Source of the DNA: RQOF01 sp964461135 | GTDB lineage: Bacteria; Calditrichota; Calditrichia; RBG-13-44-9 | Assembly: GCA_964461135.1 (NCBI GenBank) | Contig: CAYWTB010000024.1 | Location: forward strand, 1-54,281 | Reading direction: 5' to 3' | Length of the DNA stretch: 54,281 bases | Part shown: piece by piece, positions 33,886-40,840 of the stretch | How the letters are laid out: every line of letters starts with the position of its first letter | How positions within the stretch are numbered: the first letter of the stretch is position 1 | Position numbers and translations under genes: made by a program | The notes under the pieces: generated by a model | What the model was told of the DNA's origin: nothing | Seen by the model: the letters and a program-made list of their open reading frames with translations, nothing else | The model's database searches: none

Positions 33886-36660
33886 ATGCGTTCATTAACC
33901 TTGAGGCTTCAAACGGTTATGCTGCTCATTTTCCTGGTATCCTTATCGGCGGCTGCCAGCAATGAGGATTGCCAGATGTGCCACTCGGATCCGGATTTAA
34001 CCGGGGATATACACGGGCGTACGGTCTCCGTTTTTGTGGATATTAACAAATACAGCAAATCTGTTCACAAAGACCTGGAGTGTGTTAACTGTCATGTAGA
34101 TGCCGATGTGGAGGAATTTCCTCATCCGGAGACACTGGAACAGGTCACCTGCGGTAACTGTCACAGCGAAATGGAGGAGGAGTTTTCTGCCGGTATACAT
34201 GGTGTTGCCTTAAAACGGGGCGCACCGTATGCCCCCACCTGCAAGGAATGCCATGGCGAGCATGATATTCTGCCGCCCACCGATATAAATTCACGCACCT
34301 ACAAAATGAATATTCCGGTTTTGTGCGGTACATGTCACCGGGAAGGAGCACCGGTGGCACGTGTGTATAATATTCCCGAAAAGGATATTTTAAGCAACTA
34401 TTCACAGAGTATTCATGGTGAAGGATTGTTCAAGCGGGGTCTGATTGTGACAGCCACCTGTAACGATTGCCACGGCAGCCATATGATCCTGCCGCATACA
34501 GATCCGCGTTCATCTATCTCCGTCGGTAGGATTGCCCAGACCTGTACCCGATGCCATGCCCGCATTGAAGAGGTACATACCAAGGTGATTCGCGGTGAGT
34601 TATGGGAAAAGGAACCGGGAGCGATTCCGGCCTGTACCGATTGTCACCCGCCTCACAAGGTGGATGTGGCCAATCTAGTCATCCGTACTTCGGACAGAGA
34701 GTGTTTGCAGTGCCACAATAAGCCTGATCTTCACAAGGTGGTGAATGATACCATTATCTCCATGACAGTGAATAAGGAAAACATTCAGAATTCGGTTCAC
34801 CGCAACATGCCCTGTGTGAAGTGTCACTCCGATGTCACCGTGCAGCATGCCAGGCCCTGCGATACCGCCGGCCGGGTGGATTGCTCCAAATGTCATGCAC
34901 AGACTGCCGAAGATTACTTTGAAAGTGAACATGGCAAAGCGTATTTTGAGAAAAATCCCTATGCACCTTACTGCACGGATTGCCACGGTAGTCACCAGAC
35001 ACTTGCCCATACCGATGAACGTGACAAGACGTATCGGGCCAATATCCCGGATCTGTGTGGAGGCTGTCATGAAAAGCTGGCGGATACAAAACGGCTGGTC
35101 ACTCCGCAGGGGCACGTGCTGATTGATTATTCGCGCAGTGTTCACGGCCTGGGCCTGATAAAGAAGGGATTACTTCCCAGTGCGGTATGTACCGATTGCC
35201 ATACCAGTCATCTTATTCTGAATCACGAAGACAAACGGGCTACCATCAATCATGCCAATGTTCCGGCAACCTGTGCTACCTGCCACCGCGGTATCTTTAA
35301 TGAATATGTGACCAGTATTCACAGCCCCAATATGAATGAAACTGCCAAGCGTCTGCCTAACTGCGAGGATTGCCATTCCGCGCACCAGATTAAGGAAATT
35401 GAACAGGACAAGTTTATGACCGAGGTTACCCATCAGTGCGGTTCCTGTCATAAAGATCTGGCTGAAACCTATTTGCAGACCATGCATGGTAAAACCTATA
35501 CCCTGGGATACCTCCAAGCTGCAAAGTGCTCGGACTGTCATGGAGCGCATGGTATCAAGCAGATTGATGATCCTGAATCCAAGGTCGGTTTTAAAAATGT
35601 GGTGGAAACCTGCCGCAAATGTCATCCCGATGCCAACCGCAGGTTTACCGGTTATTTAACACATGCTACCCATCATGACAAGGTGAAATATCCGACCCTG
35701 AATTTTACCTTCTGGGCCATGACCTCCTTACTCATCGGGGTATTCAGCTTCTTCGGATTGCACACTATTCTATGGTTGCCCAGGTCGTTCAAGCATCTCA
35801 AAGAGAGGCGAAATCACAAAACCATCCATAAACGATATTACATACAGCGGTTCAGTCCCACCCAGCGGGTAACACACATCTTCGTAATTCTCAGTTTCAT
35901 TGCACTGGCATTAACCGGTATGATCTTGAAATTTGCGGGAATGCCCTGGGCGCAAATTCTATCCAATTTATTTGGCGGGGTTGAAACTGCCGGTAATATT
36001 CATCGCTTTGCCGCTGTGATCACTTTCGGATATTTCATCGCCCATCTTATTTCTATTTTCCGGATGAAGAAAACCACAAGAAAATCCTGGAAAACCATGA
36101 TTTTTGGTGAAAATTCCATGTGGTTTAGTAAAAAGGATATCAAAGATTTTTTCGGCACTCTCAAATGGTTCCTGGGCAGAGGACCCCGTCCAAAATATGG
36201 TCGTTGGACATATTGGGAGAAATTTGACTATTTCGCTGTATTCTGGGGTGTGTTTATCATCGGTTTCTCCGGCCTTATGTTATGGTTTCCGGAATTTTTC
36301 ACCCTATTTTTCCCGGGATGGTTTATCAATGTAGCGACCATTATTCACAGTGACGAAGCCCTGCTCGCAGTCGGTTTCATTTTTACCGTCCATTTCTTTA
36401 ATACCCATCTCCGGCCTGAGTCTTTCCCCATGGATAAAGTGATTTTTACCGGTCTGGTGCCGGTGGATGAATACAAAGAAGATCGTCCTGAAGAATATCA
36501 GCGGTTGAAAGAAAGCGGTGACCTGAAGAAAAAAGTGGTTCTGAAAGAGATTTCTCCCCGCAGAGACCTGGCGGTTCAAATTTTTGGCTATACATTTCTT
36601 TTTATTGGAATTGCATTGATTTTATTGATTATATACAGCATGTTATTTGGATATCAATAA
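33886..36660 (+). CDS. 19-heme cytochrome c fused to a cytochrome b membrane domain
   Basis: A 924-residue exported electron carrier. A signal peptide (about 1-24) is followed by 19 CxxCH haem c motifs (from CQMCH near residue 29 to CRKCH near 580). The haem region shows an internal duplication: motifs 1-8 and 9-16 align (GTCH/GGCH and NDCHGS/TDCHTS pairs with the same spacers such as RTYKMNIPVLC and KTYRANIPDLC), then three more. From about residue 600 come six membrane spans resembling the cytochrome b561/formate dehydrogenase gamma fold, with candidate haem b His in RVTHIFVI, NIHRFAAV, IIHSDEAL and VHFFNTH. It should pass electrons between the quinone pool and periplasmic haems. It follows a good AAGGAAAGG site and is divergent from the polyferredoxin. 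Confidence 0.92.
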   Translation: MRSLTLRLQTVMLLIFLVSLSAAASNEDCQMCHSDPDLTGDIHGRTVSVFVDINKYSKSVHKDLECVNCHVDADVEEFPHPETLEQVTCGNCHSEMEEEFSAGIHGVALKRGAPYAPTCKECHGEHDILPPTDINSRTYKMNIPVLCGTCHREGAPVARVYNIPEKDILSNYSQSIHGEGLFKRGLIVTATCNDCHGSHMILPHTDPRSSISVGRIAQTCTRCHARIEEVHTKVIRGELWEKEPGAIPACTDCHPPHKVDVANLVIRTSDRECLQCHNKPDLHKVVNDTIISMTVNKENIQNSVHRNMPCVKCHSDVTVQHARPCDTAGRVDCSKCHAQTAEDYFESEHGKAYFEKNPYAPYCTDCHGSHQTLAHTDERDKTYRANIPDLCGGCHEKLADTKRLVTPQGHVLIDYSRSVHGLGLIKKGLLPSAVCTDCHTSHLILNHEDKRATINHANVPATCATCHRGIFNEYVTSIHSPNMNETAKRLPNCEDCHSAHQIKEIEQDKFMTEVTHQCGSCHKDLAETYLQTMHGKTYTLGYLQAAKCSDCHGAHGIKQIDDPESKVGFKNVVETCRKCHPDANRRFTGYLTHATHHDKVKYPTLNFTFWAMTSLLIGVFSFFGLHTILWLPRSFKHLKERRNHKTIHKRYYIQRFSPTQRVTHIFVILSFIALALTGMILKFAGMPWAQILSNLFGGVETAGNIHRFAAVITFGYFIAHLISIFRMKKTTRKSWKTMIFGENSMWFSKKDIKDFFGTLKWFLGRGPRPKYGRWTYWEKFDYFAVFWGVFIIGFSGLMLWFPEFFTLFFPGWFINVATIIHSDEALLAVGFIFTVHFFNTHLRPESFPMDKVIFTGLVPVDEYKEDRPEEYQRLKESGDLKKKVVLKEISPRRDLAVQIFGYTFLFIGIALILLIIYSMLFGYQ

Positions 36661-36732
36661 CAGCATCTTCAGGCTGAGAAAGGATATTACCGCATATTAA
36701 GTAATACCATTTTATTTGATTGAAACAAAAAT

Positions 36733-36756
36733 AAACCGGACAATAATTCCGGTTTT
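36733..36756 (+). terminator. Terminator hairpin after the cytochrome gene
   Basis: AAACCGGA (36733-36740) pairs with TCCGGTTT (36748-36755) around a 7-base loop, followed by TATG. The T-run is short, so termination may be partial. Confidence 0.5.
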
Positions 36757-36835
36757 ATGACAAACCGAATAAAGTGCTTTTGAAAATAGGCGTTTGCCAG
36801 TTATATTCTTATCAGCGCACTACTCAGGAGGAAAG

Positions 36836-37828
36836 ATGAACCCGCTTTCACGATTCTCCGTGCTGTTTCTTTCATTAATGTGGGTTTTTCCAGCCAGTGC
36901 ACAGCCTGATTACTCCGGCCCGCTGGTTCATACATTTTCTATTGTTGCGGTGGATTCGCTGACGGGGAATATCGGTGCCGCTGTCCAATCTCACTGGTTT
37001 TCCGTCGGGAGTATAGTGACATGGGCCGAAGCGGGGGTGGGTGCAGTTGTCACTCAGAGTTTTGTTAACCCTGCCTATGGTCCGAATGGTTTGGATTTAA
37101 TGAAACAGGGGATTGCACCTCAGGATGCGCTGGATCTGTTACTGAAAGAAGATGAGGGGAGGGCATTCCGCCAGGTGGCATTCATCGATACAGCGGGTAA
37201 CAGTGCAGTATTCACCGGGGATAAGTGTATTGCAGAAGCTGGTGATATGCATGGCAGGTATTTTTCCGTACAGGCCAACATGATGCTGAATAATACCGTA
37301 TGGCCTGCCATGGCCCGGGCTTTCCAATATACCCAGGCCCCCCTGGCAGAACGGCTAATGGCTGCCCTGGAAGCGGCCCAGAGGGAAGGTGGAGATATCC
37401 GGGGAAAACAATCTGCAGCTCTGCTGGTGGTGCGGGGTACGTCCGGTGGTAAAATATGGGAGGACCGGCTGATAGACTTGCGGGTGGAAGATAATCCTGA
37501 ACCTTTGAAAGCGCTGAGACGGTTGCTGACGGTACACCGGGCTTATGAGCATATGAATGCCGGTGATGTTGCCCTGGAAAAAGAAGATGAAGAAAAAGCT
37601 CTGCAGGAATACCACGCCGCAGAAAAAATGCAGCCCAACAATCTGGAGATGAAATACTGGCATGCAGTTGCTCTGGTCAATATTGGGAAATTGGACCAGG
37701 CATTACCCATTTTCAGAGAGATATTCAGACAGGATGAAAGTTGGAAATTGTTGACATCCAGGCTTATAAAGCCTGGAATCTTGTCCATCAGCAATGAAGA
37801 CCTGCAGAAAATTATGATGCTTAGATAA
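36836..37828 (+). CDS. Exported DUF1028 protein with TPR tail
   Basis: A 330-residue protein. ATG 36836 is chosen because AGGAGG lies just ahead and a signal peptide (about 1-22, ending ASA) starts there; an upstream in-frame start at 36794 lacks such a site. The DUF1028 domain (about 30-225) begins HTFSIVAVDSLTGNIGAAVQ and includes GVGAVVTQSFVNPAYGPNGL and ANMMLNNTVWPAMARAF; the fold is thought to be Ntn-hydrolase-like. The C-terminal 100 residues are TPR-like (GDVALEKEDEEKALQEYHAA, MKYWHAVALVNIGKLDQALP). Substrate unknown. The gene stands alone after a terminator. Confidence 0.85.
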   Translation: MNPLSRFSVLFLSLMWVFPASAQPDYSGPLVHTFSIVAVDSLTGNIGAAVQSHWFSVGSIVTWAEAGVGAVVTQSFVNPAYGPNGLDLMKQGIAPQDALDLLLKEDEGRAFRQVAFIDTAGNSAVFTGDKCIAEAGDMHGRYFSVQANMMLNNTVWPAMARAFQYTQAPLAERLMAALEAAQREGGDIRGKQSAALLVVRGTSGGKIWEDRLIDLRVEDNPEPLKALRRLLTVHRAYEHMNAGDVALEKEDEEKALQEYHAAEKMQPNNLEMKYWHAVALVNIGKLDQALPIFREIFRQDESWKLLTSRLIKPGILSISNEDLQKIMMLR

Positions 37829-37962
37829 ACCGGTTGAAAGCCTAGATTCCCTTCCCGGAATCTATTATTAATCCCGGAACTTTTGGGAGAAATCACCAGA
37901 GAATAATACGGGAACAAATGAAAAAACAAGCAGGATGGGTTAAGCGGTAAAGGAGATTTTTA

Positions 37963-38190
37963 ATGATTAAAGTTATCGCACTGAAGCATATCTCCCCCAA
38001 AGTCGCCTTACGTCTTGTACAGGAGTCCGGAGTAATTCCTTATCTGATCAACTGGGGATGTAACATTGATGAAAAGAATAAACGCATGATTTTCCAGTTG
38101 AAGCATGGGGGAGGTGGATTTGAAGAGGAAGTGGAAAAAACAGCTCAGCAACTGGAAAAGTTTATCAAATCCATTGATGTGAAGGAATGA
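37963..38190 (+). CDS. Small hypothetical protein (75 residues)
   Basis: It starts with ATG 37963 after AAAGGAG at good spacing. It reads as an alpha/beta mini-domain: a strand (MIKVIALK), a helix (SPKVALRLVQESGVIP), a second strand (KRMIFQLKHGGGG) and an acidic helix (FEEEVEKTAQQLEKFIKSID). No family recognised. Codon use and ribosome site support a real gene. It lies 134 bases after the DUF1028 gene and 254 bases before ftcD on the same strand. Confidence 0.6.
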   Translation: MIKVIALKHISPKVALRLVQESGVIPYLINWGCNIDEKNKRMIFQLKHGGGGFEEEVEKTAQQLEKFIKSIDVKE

Positions 38191-38444
38191 TCCGCATGTA
38201 TTGGAATGTTTAGTGTGAATGGATCCTTCCGGATTTACCGACCCGTTTTACGTTTATAATCCCTCTTTTTATTTGAAATTTTATTATTTTTTAAATCACC
38301 AGATAGGATTTTGCTTACAAAAGGTCAAAATCCGTATTTCAAATTTAATAAAGCCTTTGGAGATGATTATCCCAATTTTAAATTATATGATGACTGCTTT
38401 TAATGATAATTGATGGTGTCGAAAATACGGAAAGGGATGAAATC

Positions 38445-40277
38445 ATGTCAAAGATTGTGGAATGTGTACCTAATTTTTCTGAGGGTCGTGATAAAAAAGT
38501 GATTGATGAAATCACCGGGGCTATTGCATCGGTAAAGGATATAAAGCTGTTGAGTGTGGAGATGGGTGCGGATGTAAACCGAACGGTGGTCACTTTTATC
38601 GGACCCCCGGAGGCTGTGGTGGAAGCGGCGTTTCAGGGAATAAAAAAAGCATCCCAGGTTATCGATATGCGGCAGCATAAAGGTGCTCATCCGCGCATGG
38701 GCGCCACGGATGTCTGCCCCTTTGTGCCGGTGGAAGGGATCACCATGGAGGACTGTGTGGTTCTCTCGCAGGAAGTGGGAAAAAGAGTGGGCCAAGAGTT
38801 GAAAATCCCGGTATATCTCTATGAAAACAGTGCCCGGCAACCCAATCGCAGTAATCTGGCTGCCATCCGGCATGGTGAATATGAGGGTCTGGGAAAAAAA
38901 TTGAAAGATCCTCACTGGAAACCGGATTTCGGTCCGGCTGAATTTAATGCCAGATCGGGCGCCACAGTTATCGGTGCCAGAGAATTTCTGATTGCCTACA
39001 ATATTACCCTGAACACCAGGGAAAAACAGTATGCCATGGATATCGCCTTCGAACTTCGTGAGAAAGGGCGCAGTGCGCGGAAAGGTGATACCGATGAGAT
39101 TTACATGCGGGGCGATTTAATGAAATACCGTGAAAATCATTATCCCTGCGGTGACTGTAATTTCGTGGGAAAGACCATAAAGGAAACGGTAGAGCACTGC
39201 CGGGACAAGCATGGTTATGACCTGCGGGAACTATTACGGGAACATGATACCGATCCCGATGATCCCATTGACCGTTCGGTCAAAACCCCCGGTTTGTTTA
39301 AACAATGTAAGGCAATTGGCTGGTATGTGGAAGAATACGGACGAGCCCAGATTTCCATAAATTTGACCAATTATAAAATCACTCCACCCCATATTGTCCT
39401 TGAAAAAGCCCGGGATCTGGCAAAAGAACGCGGATTGATTGTTACTGGAAGCGAAATTGTGGGGCTGATTCCATTCCAGGCCATATATGAGGCGGGTTGT
39501 TACTACCTGGAGAAGCAGGGTCGATCCAGCGGTGTACCGGTCAAAGACGTGATCGATATGGCAGTTTACTCCATGGGGCTGAATGATATAGCACCCTTTA
39601 AACCGGCGGAAAAAATAATCGGGTTACCTCAAACCGACAGGGGACCGCTGGTTTCCATGAAGACAGCGGAGCTGGTGCATGAAGTAAGCCGAGAATCACC
39701 GGCACCTGGCGGTGGTTCCATTGCCGCCCTGGCAGGTTCACTGGGAGCCGCCCTGGCCAGCATGGTAAGCAATCTCACGGTAGGGAAAAAAGGATATGAG
39801 GATGCCTGGAAAGAATTGACAGAACTGGCTGGCCGGGCCCAGAACCTGAAAGATCAGCTGTTACAGGCTGTAGATGAAGATACCAGCGCTTTCAATGCTT
39901 ACATGGAAGCACGGCGCTTACCTCAGAATAGTGCAGAAGAAAAAGAAATTCGTAAACAGGCTATCCAGGATGGATTGAAACAGGCGGTGATGGTTCCCTT
40001 CAATACGGCTCAGTTAAGTTTTGAGGCTCTGAAGACCGCCGCACGAGTGGTTGATATCGGTAACGCCAATTCGGTTACGGATGCCGGTGTAGGTGCCCAG
40101 GTTGGCTTTAGCGGGGTAAGGGGTGGAATTTTTAATGTTCTGATAAATTTGCCTCAAATTACCGATCAAAAATTCGTCAGGCAGATGAAAGATGACTGCG
40201 CCCGCATGGAGTCAAAGGCGGAAAAAGTATTGAATGACACTGTGAAGCTGGTCAAACAGAAGATTGAAAAACTGTAA
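38445..40277 (+). CDS. ftcD: Bifunctional glutamate formiminotransferase/formimino-THF cyclodeaminase with inserted zinc finger
   Basis: A 610-residue fused enzyme of histidine catabolism: it moves the formimino group from formiminoglutamate to tetrahydrofolate, then releases ammonia to give methenyl-THF. The start is ATG 38445 (MSKIVECVPNFSEGRDKKV), with AAAGGGA ahead; an in-frame ATG at 38403 adds 14 unrelated residues. The N-terminal transferase (about 1-390) has HPRMGATDVCPFVPV, and the cyclodeaminase (about 420-610) begins ESPAPGGGSIAALAGSLGAA. Between the two transferase halves an insertion carries Cys235-x2-Cys238-x12-His251-x4-His256, the classical C2H2 zinc-finger spacing, plus an acidic stretch. 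It is about 70 residues longer than vertebrate FTCD. No other hut genes are visible. Confidence 0.92.
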   Translation: MSKIVECVPNFSEGRDKKVIDEITGAIASVKDIKLLSVEMGADVNRTVVTFIGPPEAVVEAAFQGIKKASQVIDMRQHKGAHPRMGATDVCPFVPVEGITMEDCVVLSQEVGKRVGQELKIPVYLYENSARQPNRSNLAAIRHGEYEGLGKKLKDPHWKPDFGPAEFNARSGATVIGAREFLIAYNITLNTREKQYAMDIAFELREKGRSARKGDTDEIYMRGDLMKYRENHYPCGDCNFVGKTIKETVEHCRDKHGYDLRELLREHDTDPDDPIDRSVKTPGLFKQCKAIGWYVEEYGRAQISINLTNYKITPPHIVLEKARDLAKERGLIVTGSEIVGLIPFQAIYEAGCYYLEKQGRSSGVPVKDVIDMAVYSMGLNDIAPFKPAEKIIGLPQTDRGPLVSMKTAELVHEVSRESPAPGGGSIAALAGSLGAALASMVSNLTVGKKGYEDAWKELTELAGRAQNLKDQLLQAVDEDTSAFNAYMEARRLPQNSAEEKEIRKQAIQDGLKQAVMVPFNTAQLSFEALKTAARVVDIGNANSVTDAGVGAQVGFSGVRGGIFNVLINLPQITDQKFVRQMKDDCARMESKAEKVLNDTVKLVKQKIEKL

Positions 40278-40789
40278 ACTACTTTTTCCTTGAGCCTTGC
40301 CCCATTGCCCTTACCCCGTCTTTCCATGCAACCTCTGGTGGTTTAAAAGGGAAGATCAAAGATCAAAGATCAAAGAAAGGGACCTCATCAACCCGTGTCT
40401 CTCCTCCTTTAGCCTTGGGCCTTGAGCCTTTCTGCCTGCCTAGCCTTTGACAGGTCGACTACTTACTTCCTGCTGTGGACTGCCAACTGTCGACTGCCTA
40501 GTGTTTTCTGATCTCTGCTTTCTGATCTTTTGCCTTTTTTATTTCGCCCTTACAGGGCTATTGATTATTCACTGATTCTGTGAACAGGGCGTTGCCCTGT
40601 TTTTTTATATTTTGCCCTTTCAGGGCAAAAAAATTATGTCCGGAAATCGAGATTTCAAATATCAATTAAATCCAAAATAGAAAATATAAATTACAAAGGA
40701 CATTGAGATGATTCAGCCTTTAGCCTTGTGCCTTGCGCCTTGCTCCTTGCACCTCATTCTCTATGGGCATGGTGGCTCAGTACAAAAAA
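40278..40789. other. Intergenic region with short-word repeats and hairpins
   Basis: No gene. It contains tandem GATCAAAGATCAAAGATC (about 40353-40372), runs of CCTTGAGCC/CCTTGGGCC/CCTTGTGCC-like words, TCGACTGCC-type words, and a triple-hairpin element at 40541-40632. Similar words occur at 33460-33720 and 49530-49760. Confidence 0.6.
40541..40632 (+). repeat. Triple-hairpin element, includes probable ftcD terminator
   Basis: Three stems in a row: GCCCT-TAC-AGGGC (40546-40558), ACAGGGC-GTT-GCCCTGT followed by six Ts (40584-40606), and TTTGCCCT-TTC-AGGGCAAA (40611-40629). The middle one is a good intrinsic terminator on the plus strand for ftcD. The whole resembles a family of GGGC-hairpin repeats I recall from other FCB genomes. 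Confidence 0.6.
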
Positions 40790-40823
40790 ATACCCCGCCG
40801 ACAGGATTGCGGGCGGGGTATTC
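40784..40823 (-). terminator. Rho-independent terminator of the locus 2 operon
   Basis: On the minus strand ATACCCCGCC (40821-40812 complement) pairs with GGCGGGGTAT (40799-40790 complement) and is followed by seven Ts. It lies 18 bases after the end of the T9SS cargo gene, the last gene of the locus 2 run. Confidence 0.85.
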
Positions 40824-40840
40824 CGGTCAAAGTTTCAATG

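Noticed and set aside
38219..38413. 64-codon plus-strand frame before ftcD
   Set aside because: Low-complexity Phe/Tyr/Asn-rich translation from AT-rich DNA, without a ribosome site, in a normal intergenic gap.
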